Below are positions 11,721-22,862 of a stretch of 64,000 bases of DNA, in pieces. The translations under genes were made by a program, and so were the position numbers. A model generated the notes under the pieces. The model was not told where the DNA came from, did no database searches, and saw only the letters and a list, made by a program, of their open reading frames with translations. Position 1 is the first letter of the stretch. The number at the start of each line of letters is the position of its first letter. The DNA lies in contig CM055607.1 of the NCBI GenBank assembly GCA_029379385.1, positions 11,966,001-12,030,000 of the forward strand. The letters are read 5' to 3'. The stretch comes from Quillaja saponaria (Eukaryota; Streptophyta; Magnoliopsida; Fabales; Quillajaceae).

Positions 11721-12778
11721 CATTTTGTTTGACAGTGGGGCGAGAAACTAAATTTTTTTTATTTATTAATTTATTGTTTATGAAAGCGGACTAGCTGGGA
11801 AGAATATTAAAAACAAGAATACTTCCTTCCAGTTGGAGACACCCAGCTTCACCTCTTCAAGAACAATATTAGTCCATCACATTAGTTCATTAATGGATCA
11901 CTTGGTGCTTGGATGTGATCAAGTGATCCAACAACAAGAAGCATTTGGGAAACAAAAAGTTTATTGACAAGATTTGTGCTCTTCAATTATTTGTTTGGGT
12001 TCATTTATGTGGCCACAATTATTTTTTTAGTGATTAAAAGACTAGTTTTCCTTTAGTCAATGAAAAGGAACTACCTTTCAAGGTAAAAAAAAAAAAGAGA
12101 ATGTCGTGAGATTGGTCCACAATTATTAAGAATTGCAGGAGATAAACTTTTCCGTGAGATAACACTAATACGAGGCAATGATGAAATTTCAAACCATTTG
12201 AGAACGGCGAAAATGGTATCGAAAATAACTTAATATGGCATAACATTACATCAATCAGTAATTTTGTCCCTTGAGTTGATGCACCTGGTCTACTACTTGG
12301 CTGAAATTAAATATTGAAAATGACTCGTGGAAACTGATACATAAAGACAAAGAGCAGCAACTATATGTGGTCAGTGGACTCTCGTACTGCATGGACATTA
12401 TGTAATACAAGTAAGGGGAAACAAAAGATTCCTACTTTTTCAATTGAAGAGGAATAGATCATCGGCCCAATCATAAATCAAGTAAGCATGACACAAGTTA
12501 ATTAACTCCACAAATGATAAAAAAAAAAAAAAAAAATTACAGCTAGCCAATTAAGTTCTCATATACAACTATAGAAACTTGTGTAGACAAGAAGCAATAC
12601 AAGACACACTCCTCTATATCATATATGCCTGCAACTAGATCACATTAAAAAACCCGGAAACTAAGACATAACATACTAATTAACGATGCATGTGCAAATT
12701 AAAACTTAGTTTATAATCCTATTTGCCCAGCTACACAAAGCCCAATTCAATTTGATTTGGTGCCTAATACGTGTATGC

Positions 12779-12988
12779 ACTATTGCCTCACTTTACTCCA
12801 CATCAGCGGTCATCACTACTACGACTGACAATGAGCCGAACTAGCTAGCAAATTAACTTATTAAGAACTCGATTTGAGATCAAACTATTGCCTCACTTTA
12901 CTCCACATCAGTGATCATCACTACTACGGCTGACAATGTGCCGAACTAGCTAGCAAATTAACTTGTTAAGGACTCGATTTGAGATCGA
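12779..12988. repeat. tandem duplication of a 105-bp unit
   Basis: ACTATTGCCTCACTTTACTC begins at 12779 and again at 12884. The two copies run through CGATTTGAGATC with few differences. The unit joins the ERF promoter copy to the end of the hAT-type MITE, so the duplication came after the MITE insertion. Confidence 0.85.
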
Positions 12989-13430
12989 CTCGTTTACTAA
13001 ACGAGCCGATTTGTAATTTTATTTTAAGTTTTTTTAATAAAACAAGCCGAGTTCAATTTTTTTAAAGCTCGACTTGTAAGATCTTGACCCGGCTCATTTA
13101 ATATTATTTAATAAATTTTTTATTATTTATATATAGATTAATTTATATACAAAATTTAATATAAGTTATAACTTGGTTTTGTGGGAAGTTATGGAAAAAC
13201 TTACTAAGTAGGTCATGGGTTTACTCTTTTTTATTGCAATTTTTTTTTTAGAATTTTCAGAAAACTTTTAAGAGCCCTTAATGAGCTGAGCTTAGGGACT
13301 GAGCTTGAGCTTTGGGTTAGGCTCACAAGCCCTTAACGAACACAAGTCGAACTTGAACTTGTCCAAAATTTGACGAGCCAAGCTGTGTTTTGCTACAACT
13401 TGACTCAAACTTAGCTCGTTGCTATTTCTA
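12815..13430 (-). mobile_element. hAT-type MITE (GAGCTCGAGCC family), inverted copy in an ERF promoter
   Basis: It is rich in GAGC/GCTC words. The minus strand matches the complete element at 54596-55110 along its length, including the AT-rich core. Its right end reads TAGAAATAGCAACGAGC on the minus strand, a mutated form of TAGGGATGGCAACGAGC. The left end is blurred by the 105-bp tandem duplication, and no TSD could be recovered. It sits in sequence that is continuous in block A at about 2240-2260. Confidence 0.6.
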
Positions 13431-13529
13431 AATTCACCACCATTGAGCCCTGTCAATCACAAAAAAAGAGAGGTGCTTTTGCCATTTATTACAAAGTCCC
13501 ACAACTTCCCCACTCTCTTTCCCTTCCTT

Positions 13530-13560
13530 TTTATAGCTAATTAATCAAGTTGAGTTGATT
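13530..13560 (-). other. ERF deletion scar
   Basis: The promoter copy of the ERF locus (ending CCTTTTTATAGC when read here on the + strand) joins directly to sequence matching about 848 and below in block A (AATTAGCTTCCAAGAAAGAT). In block A about 1.25 kb, containing the whole ERF coding region, lies between the two points. Confidence 0.7.
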
Positions 13561-14254
13561 AATTAGCTTCCAAGAAAGATTGTTCTTTATTAATCTTTGT
13601 GTATCCAATTCTTCTTGCTAGTTAGGAGAGCGTACCCTTAATTTCGTTTGTCAATTAAGACAAAGATTTCTAATTGATTAAGAGGAGCCTCATGATCCAT
13701 TGAAATCGAGTCTAACCACTAATTAATTAGCTCAATGTCACGTTAATGATCTGTACGTAAATAAATATAATTAATTGAAATGAAAAAAAATTCACTGTTG
13801 TTTAGGAGATGATGATTCATAACTCAGAAGCGTATCCATCGAAACATACATAAAATGATGCTGGGTGACGATGTCGACAGTTGGATTATTATTTGTTTTG
13901 GTACAAGACGGGGCTGGACAGTCGGATTATTTGTGATAGCATGACGGACATTACAGTTAAAGATGGTTTAATTGGCTACATTGAATTATTATCATTATTT
14001 ATTTAGTTTAATTGGCTTCATGGAATTATTATCATTATTTATTTCAAATAAAAGAAAAAGTAGCTTTTCTTATATTTCAAAAAGAAATCAACGAATCTAA
14101 TCTTGGATATAGTATCATTTTGGCATATTGGTCCACCTTGGTCGGATTAAGAAACATAGTCAATTGAAAGAAAGAATATTATAAGCACTCTAATCATATA
14201 ATTTCACGATCCCCACCATATATAATTACAAGAAATTAATTGAAATTGAGAAAG

Positions 14255-14620
14255 CAAGTCTACTAAAATATCTCAAACAAAAGGTATCTGAAACAAAATT
14301 AAGAAAACTTACCGCCCTACAGTTTTTAACTTCCTTGAATTCTCCAATCCCAACAAATATCTAAAGCATTATATTATCTGCTACTTTTAAAATATCAACT
14401 CTCAGACATCCAAGGGGGTCCCAATATTGACAGACAGTGATATGTAACTCTTTTTCCACCAAGTAACTATGCACACATAATTGACTTTTTGGATACCAGG
14501 AAAATCAGTGTCAGCACAGTGGAACGAAATTAACCAAATATGGGAAAAACTTCACTGATTAGTGTTTCCAAACTATGCAGCTGTCGTCTATCAACCTAAT
14601 TTACAATATTAATAAATTTT
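14255..14620 (-). repeat. module X, inverted copy (block B)
   Basis: The minus strand matches 28740-29135 closely, including the stretch around GGTTACTTGGTGGAAAAAG and the TTTCGTTCCACTGTGCTGAC segment. It is non-coding. Confidence 0.7.
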
Positions 14621-14769
14621 GGTGAAAAGCAATGATCTTTTTTTGTAAATTGTAATCATACATTGCAATTGTTTTTTTGTTTTTTTCACTGTATTGTTCT
14701 TCGTCTCTTATTATGCTGTAATAGTTTTGAATTTAAAAATTAACATATGTGTTGTCTTTTTAGAATTTT

Positions 14770-14805
14770 ACATCATTTCTTGTAATGTATGATTTGAAAC
14801 TCATT

Positions 14806-14839
<34 letters not shown>

Positions 14840-15200
14840 AACAAAGCAACAATTTTTTTAATTTGAGTATATTTGGTTGGTTTAAATTGATACATTTGTT
14901 CGAAAACTTGACATAATCTCAAGAAACATGGTTTCTTCATTCTTAAATTTTATGATAACAAACAAGATTACTGTGCAAAACTTCATCTACCCACATGAGT
15001 CCAGTTTGTTGCTAGTTTTTGAAAGGTGTATTAGTAAGATATTTTGTATATAGTAGGAAACTTGTGTTGCAACAACTATTGATGTTGTTGTAAGAAAAAG
15101 TTTATCCTCCTCCTCACTTTCATTTGCATTATCATATGATGATACTATAAGTGCAATCAAAATACTTTTTCCATAAGTAATGTGCATTTTACAAAATAAA
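14770..15200 (-). pseudogene. truncated PIF/Harbinger transposase relic (block B)
   Basis: The minus strand encodes SSYDNANESEEEDKLFLTTT, then RMKKPCFLRL and EQMYQFKPTKYTQI with disruptions. This matches the N-terminal third of the relic at 9002. It is cut off near an (AT)n tract at about 14805-14838, and no nuclease domain remains. Confidence 0.7.
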
Positions 15201-15459
15201 TCAAATTATTCAAAATAAATATACAACAAATGTTCAATAATAATAATAATTATGCCTTAAATTAATTATATTAGGTCAATATAAATTATAAACATATCAT
15301 TTATGAATAACATAAAAATATCATATGTTAAATAAACTATAATACAAATTATAAAAAAAATGTGAGAGCTAAGAGAATATGAGGAAACGAGTGGATTTGA
15401 TGAGAATCTGGGAAAAAAAAGGTGGTGAAAGAGTTGAATTTATAGAGTTGGAAAATCTT

Positions 15460-15840
15460 CAACCAAAAAAAAAAAAAAAAAAAATGACATAAAAGAAAAA
15501 GAAAAAGAAAAAAAATTGGTGTGGCTGTGCCCTGGGCACCTCTCGGACGCATAACTTGAGATGTGTAGAATGAGCCCGTTGCAACGTGCCAAACGGCATG
15601 CATTTGCGGCCATGCATCCAAGACATGGGACGCTGTCCTGCCTCCGATCAAAACAGAGTCTTAGTTTTGTTTGCAAAATGCCAAGTCAAGGAGGACACGT
15701 GTCAGTCAAATAGTTCATGACAACTTGCAGAAGTTTCACAGTGGTCACAAGTCATAATTCGAGCTATTACAGAGCCTAATATATATCCACACTTATCATA
15801 GTATGTGTAAAGTTTAAACCTAATCAGCAGAGAATATCTT
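15460..15840 (-). promoter_or_regulatory. orphan CBF upstream region (no CBF gene attached)
   Basis: The minus strand starts with sequence matching about 8495-8540 upstream of the intact CBF, but then has about 200-300 bp that block A lacks. This includes a palindromic ACACGTGT (G-box core CACGTG) at about 15694-15703. On the proximal side it is cut at about 15840 by a fold-back element, and no AP2 coding sequence follows. Confidence 0.5.
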
Positions 15841-16110
15841 TTTTGGCGTACTCATTCACTAAGGGAATGATTTTTTTTTTTTGGCTCACTCCTTCAGCAG
15901 TGAAAGGGAATCATCCTTTTTTTGCTTTCATTGTATCTATGGATTCCCTTTGACTGTTGATTGCTAAATGTTTTGATAATTTTTTTGAACAAATTAAATT
16001 CTTATCTCAATCCATAGATACAATGGAATAAAAGAGTATTCCTTTGACTGCTGAAGGTGAACCAAAAAAGATCATTCCCTTGGTGAAGGAGTAAGACAAA
16101 AAAAATATTT
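15838..16110. mobile_element. fold-back (inverted-repeat) MITE-like element
   Basis: The left arm (about 15840-15950: AAGGGAATGAT, CTCCTTCAGCAGTGAAAGG, TTGTATCTATGGATT) recurs inverted at about 16005-16105. The arms are about 100 bp with a spacer of roughly 55 bp. A diverged partial copy is at 20480-20590. No TSD was resolved. Confidence 0.6.
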
Positions 16111-16172
16111 CCTATGGATTGCAAAAGGTAAATCCTCATGTTTTTATTTTTTATTTTTTCGTTGTTATTGTA

Positions 16173-16394
16173 GTGCAATTGTCATTGTCTATATGAAACT
16201 TATGTTACTGATTTACTTGTATATTTTCCATTGTTATAGCATATCATTACCTTTACTTATTTTCTAAATCCTCAATTTTTTTTTTTGGTTGTTGTTGCAG
16301 TGCAATTGTCATTGTCTATATGAAACTTATGTTGTTGATTTACTTATATATTTTCCATTGTTATATCATATCATTACCTTTACTTATTTTCTAA
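16173..16394. repeat. tandem duplication of a 127-bp unit
   Basis: GTGCAATTGTCATTGTCTAT starts at 16173 and at 16300. The copies are nearly identical through TACTTATTTTCTAA. It is non-coding. Confidence 0.9.
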
Positions 16395-16895
16395 CTTTTG
16401 TATTTTCTTTTCTATAGGAGACAGCCTGATAATTTTGATGATTAGGACATCGATAATGTTGTGAGGGAGAAGCATGAAAAGTCATGAGCAAGAGTGATAT
16501 ATTGAGAAAATAAACTTTATGGCAAATGCATCTATTGGAAGCTTATTTTGTGTTCTTATCATGTTCTGGTTGTATATAATGATTCTAAAAGATTATATTT
16601 AAAGATGAAATTTTAGAGTTGTCATCTTGAAAATAATTATATAGATAAAGCTAAAAGTTTAACTAATTGTCTTCTTCTTTTTTTTCTTCTTTTTTCTCAG
16701 AGAGTAATTAAATTTAATTTGCATTGAAACATAGTGCTTTTACAAATAATAATTTGTGAATTTCTTTCAAGTAAAATTGTACTATTTACAAATACATGCA
16801 AGAAATTTGATAAATTCATAACTCATTCTTGTATGTAAAGTTTAATATTTGGTCTTTTATCCATTATATTCTAGTTAGCAAGATTTAATCTAATC
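16395..16895. other. AT-rich spacer before the LINE
   Basis: No gene, domain or block similarity is seen here. It is AT-rich, with short ORFs only. Confidence 0.5.
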
Positions 16896-16910
16896 AAGTA
16901 GACCCAACCA
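16896..16910. repeat. LINE target-site duplication, left copy
   Basis: AAGTAGACCCAACCA, identical to 20095-20109. Confidence 0.95.
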
Positions 16911-19900
16911 AACTCCGCCAGAGGTTACTCTGCCGGTCCCAAGCCCGGATAAAGGAGGAGGGTTGTGATAGGTTGACGGCCAGCGTAAAACTAGTCAAAC
17001 CCTATGATGATGAATCCTACCGAGTATTCGTTGGGGCGTAACCCTCTTAGCGATGCGCTGCATCGGATCCCGGGTGTAGTGAGAAATGAGCAAGGGCTGG
17101 GTCGTCACATCCTTAGTGGCGCGCCACATCGGCGCCCTGGTGTGGTGCAAAATGAGCAAGGGTTCTCGCATCGAGGGCGGGTGCGGGTAAAGAAGCTAGT
17201 CTAGGGTAAGATTCGCGCAGCTACTTGGAACATAGGGACTCTTACTGGTAAATTGAGAGAGCTTGTAGATACTATGAGTAGAAGGAGGATTAATATTGCT
17301 TGTTTGCAAGAAACTAAGTGGGTAGGAGAAAAGGCTAGAGAGATAGAGAGAACAGGATTCAAGATGTGGTATACCGGTAAGACTAGAAATAGGAATGGAG
17401 TGGTGATTATTGTTGATGGAAATTTGAAGGACGAGGTTGTAGAAATCAAGAGGAAAAGTGATAGAATAATTTTAGTAAAATTGATGATAGACGAGGAGAC
17501 ATTTAATATTATTAGCGCCTATGCTCCCCAAATAGGATTGGATGAATCTACTAAGAAGGCTTTTTGGGAAGATTTAGAGGAGATAGTTCAAGGAGTACCC
17601 TTAGGTGAGAAATTGTTTATTGGTGCTGATTTGAATGGTCATGTAGGAAGTACTAATGAGGGCTTTGAGCGCGTACATGGAGGATATGGTTATGGCGTTA
17701 AGAATGAGGGTGGAGAGTCTATTTTAGATTTTGCAGTTGCGTATGACCTGATTTTAGCTAACACGTTCTTTAAGAAACGAGAGTCGCACTTAATCACCTT
17801 TAGTAGCGGGCCTGAATAAGAGCCAAATAGATTTTGTTATGACTAGAAAGGTTGATAGAGCTGTTTGTAAGGATTGTAAGGTTTTACCCGGCGAGTGTTT
17901 AGTGTCTCAGCATAAACTTATGGTTGTGGATGTTGGCGTTAAGTGGTGGAAGCAAAAGTATAGAAGTAATAAGTGTATTAAGACTAGATGGTGGAATTTG
18001 AATGGAGGGAAGATGGCTCTTTTTAAAGATAAAATGTTACAGGGTGATCCTTGGAGGGTAAAGGGTGAGCCTAATATGATTTGGGATGAGATGGCGAGTC
18101 GTATCAGGAATACGGCTAGAGAGGTGTTAGGAGAAAGTAAAGGACGTGGACCTCCGACTAAGGAGACATGGTGGTGGAATGAAGAAGTTCAACAAGCTAT
18201 TAAAGCTAAAAAAGAGTGTTATAAAAGATTACACAAGTGTAGAAATGAAGATAATTATAAATGTTTTAGACAAGCTAGGAAAGATGCTAAGAAAGCGGTT
18301 AGGGAAGCCAGAGGCAAGGCTTGCGAAGGACTTTACCAAAAGTTAGAGACAAAGGATGGAGAGAAAGATATCTATAGGATTGCCAAGCAAAGGGAAAGAC
18401 GAACTAAAGACCTAATTCGTATTAAGTGCATTAAGGATGAGGCTGATAGGGTTTTAGTTAAGGAAGATGAGATTAATGAGAGATGGCAAACTTATTTCGA
18501 TACTTTATTTAATGAAGAGTCAAGGGGTGATTTTGGAGACCTTGATGTCACCTTTGATGATACGAACCGACGATTTGTTAGTCGGATTAGAGCTCAGGAG
18601 GTTAAAGAAGCTATGCATAAGATGAAGAATGGTAAGGCTTTGGGCCCAGATGATATTCCAATAGAAGTTTGGAGATGCCTAGGAGATATTGGAGTAACTT
18701 GGCTTACAAATCTTTTTAACAAGATTTTAGTAACCAAGAAAATGCCAGATGAGTGGAGGAAGAGTACATTAATCCCTATTTATAAGAATAAAGGAGATAT
18801 TCAAAGTTGTTCGAATTATCGAGGTATAAAACTTATTAGCCATACAATGAAACTGTGGGAGAGAGTGATTGAGCGTAGGCTTAGGAATGAGACTGTAGTT
18901 TCTGAGAATCAATTTGGTTTTATGCCTGGAAGATCTACAATGGAGGCTATTTTTCTACTTAGGAGATTAATGGAGAAATATAGAGAAAAGAAAAAGGATC
19001 TTCACATGGTCTTTATTGATCTAGAAAAAGCGTATGATAAGGTGCCAAGACAAGTCTTGTGGTGGGTACTCGAGAAGAAAAAGGTCCCAACTAAATATGT
19101 AGAAGTTATTAAAGATATGTATGAAGGAGTATTGACTAGGGTGCGGACTGTAGATGGTATGACTGGAGAGTTCCCGATCACGATAGGTGTTCACCAAGGT
19201 TCATCCTTAAGTCCTTACCTATTTGCGTTAGTCATGGATGAACTCACCTATAATATCCAAGATAGGGCTCCTTGGTGCATGTTGTTTGCCGATGATATTG
19301 TGTTGGTAGACGAAACTAGGGAAGGTTTAAATTCTAAACTAGGAATGTGGCGGAACGCGTTAGAACCTAAAGGCCTTAGATTGAGTCGGACAAAAACTGA
19401 ATATATGGAGTGCAATTTCAGTAAAACTAGAGGAGGCCCGAATGATATAATTTTAGACGGTCAGACAATCCCTACCAAGGGATGTGTTTAAGTATTTAGG
19501 GTCATTTATACAAAAAGATGGTGCAATTGAGCATGATGTAAACCATAGGATTAAGGCAGGGTGGGTGAAGTGGCGGAGTGCTTCGGGAGTTTTATGTGAT
19601 CCTAAAATCCCGAATAGATTGAAAGGGAAATTTTATAAGTCGGCAGTGAGACCAGCTATGTTGTATGGTACCGAATGTTGGGCAGTTAAGAAGCAATATT
19701 CGCATAAGATGGGAGTAGCCGAAATGAGAATGTTAAGATGGATGACAGGACATACAAGAAATGATAGAATAAGAAATGAGGAGATTCGTAGGAAGGTGGA
19801 AGTAGCACCTATTGAGGAGAAAATGAAGGAGAATCGTCTACGTTGGTTTGGACACATCCAACGTTGGCCAATGGACGCAGTAGTTAAGCAAGGTGACATG

Positions 19901-20094
19901 GTCCAGGTGCCAGGTGTTAGACGGGGAAAGGGGAGACCGAAACTTACATGGGGGACAGTCATCGAGAAAGATATGGCTGTACTAAGAATTAATGAAAATC
20001 TTGTCTTGGATCGATGCGAATGGAGGAAAAGGATTCATATAGCCAACCCCAACTAGTTTGGGATTTTAAGGCTTAGTTGAGTTGAGTTGAGTTG
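16911..20094 (+). mobile_element. near-complete RTE-clade non-LTR retrotransposon (LINE)
   Basis: A 3184-bp element with a perfect 15-bp TSD. It has one apurinic-type endonuclease/reverse transcriptase ORF and ends in a short (GTTGA)n microsatellite rather than poly(A). Small size, a single ORF and a tandem-repeat tail are RTE-clade traits. It entered the spacer between blocks B and C. A decayed, 3'-truncated relative is at 53069-54539. Confidence 0.92.
17004..20056 (+). pseudogene. RTE endonuclease-reverse transcriptase ORF with one stop and two frameshifts
   Basis: The reading frame opens at 17004 and is stopped by a TAG at 17202-17204, where the copy at 53 kb has CAA. The endonuclease domain follows ([57 protein letters not shown]). 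A frameshift near 17814 moves the frame to 17839-19491. This part holds the reverse transcriptase with [65 protein letters not shown] and the catalytic FADD in [12 protein letters not shown] second frameshift near 19485 leads to the C-terminal part at 19484-20056 ([20 protein letters not shown]). Catalytic motifs are kept, so the damage is light, but this copy cannot make one full protein. Confidence 0.9.
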
Positions 20095-20109
20095 AAGTAG
20101 ACCCAACCA
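20095..20109. repeat. LINE target-site duplication, right copy
   Basis: AAGTAGACCCAACCA, identical to 16896-16910. Confidence 0.95.
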
Positions 20110-20764
20110 CATTCATAAAGATAGAGGTTTCGAAATACAAATTTGGTACAATTTAAACCCTAATGCAAACCACTAAATATCAATATCCACATTTAGGCTT
20201 TTTTTTTTTTTTTAATCATTCACATGAATTCATGATGAAGAAACAAACACACAAACTACAATAAATAAAAATTTCCATAATCTATAATCTATAAATAACA
20301 AGCAAACATAATTGTTCATTTAATCACATGTAAATAATTCACCCAATTCATTTGAATAACAATAACTAAACGCAAAACTTCCATCATCAATTACAATTTG
20401 TTCTTATATCTAATTTGTTATGGTTCACTTCACATGATAGTTGGATTTATTTAAAAAATTATCAAAACCTTTTGCAATTAGCAGATAATATCTTTTTTTG
20501 GCTTACTCATTCTCTAAGGGAATGATCTTTTTAGGCTCACTCCTTCGACAGTCTAAGAAATTTTTTTTTTTCACTGTATCTATGGAGAAAGTTAAATTTT
20601 TTCAAAACATAAACCATTTGTAATCAACAAGGAATTCTTTTTTTTTTTTTTTGGCACATGGGATGCTCTTATTGGTGGGCAACCACTCTATAATACAAGC
20701 ACAATTCCCTAAGAAATATACTTTAACTTTAATATTTATTTAGTGTATTCAAAATAAAATTTAT
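20110..20764. other. AT-rich spacer with a partial fold-back element copy
   Basis: There is no gene. About 20480-20590 resembles the left arm of the fold-back element at 15838 (AATATCTTTTTTTGGC, AAGGGAATGATC, CTCACTCCTTCGACAG, TGTATCTATGGA). The rest is AT-rich. Confidence 0.5.
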
Positions 20765-20945
20765 CTAACGGGTGCCCAAAGGGCACTTGTTAAACTCTTA
20801 CAAATAGAAAGTTTATAACATTTATTACGGTAATTGATTATGATTTTAGTTCTATTTATTGCATAAATTACTACTTGTAGAAAGTTTCAATTTTTAATGA
20901 CTGTATTTATTGTAGTTTAACAAGTGTTCTTTGAGCACCTGTTAG
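20765..20945. mobile_element. 181-bp MITE with about 31-bp terminal inverted repeats
   Basis: The left end CTAACGGGTGCCCAAAGGGC is mirrored by the right end, whose reverse complement reads CTAACAGGTGCTCAAAGAAC; both continue into ACTTGTTAAAC. No clear TSD directly abuts the ends. Imperfect direct repeats of about 26 bp lie outside (20731-20756 and 20959-20984). A partial relative is at 45713-45810. Confidence 0.65.
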
Positions 20946-21504
20946 AAAAACCCTTCAAAATATTTATGTAGTGTAATCAAAATATTCTCTGTCAGATCAT
21001 TAAATTTAGCATCAAAGTGATCTCGGAGACCTAGTCCCAGACCTTTGTTCCCTTACACCTTCCAGGTAACAATGTGACTCCAACTCACGAGTGAGAAATT
21101 GATAGTAGTATGTAAATGTTTTTGTGAAACATAAGGGTAAAAATGAAAATTTAAAATTAGTACAAAAAAATGAGTGAAATATGACAATTATTTTGAGGAT
21201 TTGTTAACTAAAAAGGAAAAGAAAAAGTCAAATAAGTTATTAATACAATAAGATGTTGGCCTACACAATTCCACATATGCCCTTAATTATATTTAATATC
21301 AAAAGCAATAGTTATGACTTAATGACAATGTGAGCTATAAAATGACAATTCAAACTAAATAGAGAAAATATCTTAGCAAAAGAAAATAAGTTATACAAAT
21401 AGTATCAAAACAAGATATTATTTTTTGATTGAAATCTCAGAAAAAAATAATAAAAAACAAGATATTGAAATGTCTTAGTAAATCCATAATGATTCTTAGC
21501 AAAA
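20946..21504. other. spacer and 3' flank of the CBF pseudogene
   Basis: There is no gene. About 21350-21420 matches the 3' flank of the intact CBF (about 7415-7480), which marks the edge of block C. Confidence 0.5.
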
Positions 21505-22174
21505 AAAAAGAGTAACTCCATAATGACACTTCAGCGTTGTCAAACTCCAACTCAGCTTCATCATACCGATCAAAATGAGGTGGAGATGGCGGCGGCGGCA
21601 ATAACATCCTTCCACCATGTTTGTCAGCAATCCCGGCATGTCAAAAACCGCCTTTTCATCCATATAAACACACATTTTGCTCCTCTTTCACTGTCGTTCC
21701 TGCCACCAAATTCCTCCTTGTTACTTCATTAGCCTCCAACCCCCGACGGAATGCCTCTTCGGCTTCTGCTGCCGCCTTCTGAATATCCTTTACCTCCGAT
21801 GAAGCCGAAACAGGTAAGCTCCGCACCGAGTCTGCGAAATTAAGACACGCATTCCTACCCCTGAATTTATTTGCCGCCACGTCGTGAGCCTTTGCTGCCA
21901 TCTCCGCCGAATCCTAGTCTGCTGCTTCACAAACCCACTTGCCAGTGTTCCTTCTCCTGACTCCCCTATACATCAGGTGTCTTGTGTCCTTAAATTTCTT
22001 CCTCCCTGCACATTTTTTCGGATGACAAGAAGCCAATTTAATCTCCTCGTCTGGCAAATTCATGTGCCTAATTATTACGCTGCTACTACTGTCGAAAACC
22101 AGCGACGACTTGCTGGATAGGGAAAAATATGACCAATATGGATTTAAGTCGGAAGAGTTAGAAAAGGAATACAT
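21505..22174 (-). pseudogene. CBF/DREB1 pseudogene (block C)
   Basis: It aligns along its whole length with the intact CBF at 7486-8175. It starts at the equivalent ATG (MYSFSNSSD) and keeps PKKCAGRKKFKDTRH and [15 protein letters not shown]. Two deletions of about 20 and 14 bp then remove [18 protein letters not shown], the DNA-contacting strands of the AP2 domain, and leave an in-frame TAG. Beyond it [29 protein letters not shown] and NLVAGTT are still readable. Further small changes follow, and an A-rich insertion lies at the 3' end. It cannot encode a DNA-binding CBF. Confidence 0.92.
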
Positions 22175-22862
22175 GGTATGAACAATCAGTATGAAATAGG
22201 AAATGGGTGTTTATTTAATTTAGGAATAAGAATGAAAGTAGTGTTGAGTACTGAGAATTGGAGTGTGTATGAGGAGACTGAGAGTGTTAATGTTTGCTTG
22301 TGTTTATGGAGGGAAATGTGGCTGAGATGCTTTTCTTTTGCTCTAAGATACGAGGAGCCAGATATCATATATATGGGTTTGCGTTTCAAAAAAAAAAAAA
22401 AAAACAAAACAAAAGAACGCGAACACGGTTGTGTGATAAATGGAGACAGCAAGGCTTGGCTAGGAAGCTCCCTTATTGGTAATGGTAATATTGTAATATG
22501 CTTTGGTTAGAAATTGGACCAATTGTCGACTTTTCAAATTTTTTATTATTATTAATTTTATATTTTCAACTCTATAAATTCAACCATTTCACCATCATCT
22601 TCCACACAATCACTCAGTTCCTCAAATTCTCTTCGGTCACACCTTTTCTATAATTTGTATTATAATTTTCTTTAAAATATGTTATTCATAAATGATATGT
22701 TTATTATTTGTATTAATCTAATATAATTAATTTAGCGCATACTAGTTATTATTATTGAACATTTGTTGTATTTTGACTTTGAATAATTTGATTTGTTTTG
22801 TTATTTTATTTTATTTTGCAAAATACACATTACTGATGGAAAAAATATATTTACATTGCAGT
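22175..22862. other. CBF pseudogene promoter copy
   Basis: It is a direct diverged copy of 8176-9001, including the stretch around the candidate TATA box. It has a poly(A) expansion at about 22389-22404 and lacks the GC-richer distal portion. Confidence 0.65.

Larger units (their letters stand above)
11815..15840 (-). repeat. block B: inverted partial copy of the ERF-CBF block
   Basis: Read on the minus strand the order is CBF promoter (15.84-15.46 kb), Harbinger relic (15.2-14.77), module X (14.62-14.26), ERF 3' flank (14.25-13.55), deletion scar, ERF promoter (13.54-12.26), then sequence matching 6384-6620 of block A. This order matches block C. Neither ERF nor CBF coding sequence survives here. 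Confidence 0.75.

Noticed and set aside
15349..15676. Minus-strand ORFs with F/S-rich tails
   Set aside because: They lie in the orphan CBF promoter copy and run through a poly(A) tract; not conserved in blocks A or C.
17201..17449. Minus-strand ORFs within the LINE (also 19633-19962)
   Set aside because: Antisense of the endonuclease and RT frames.
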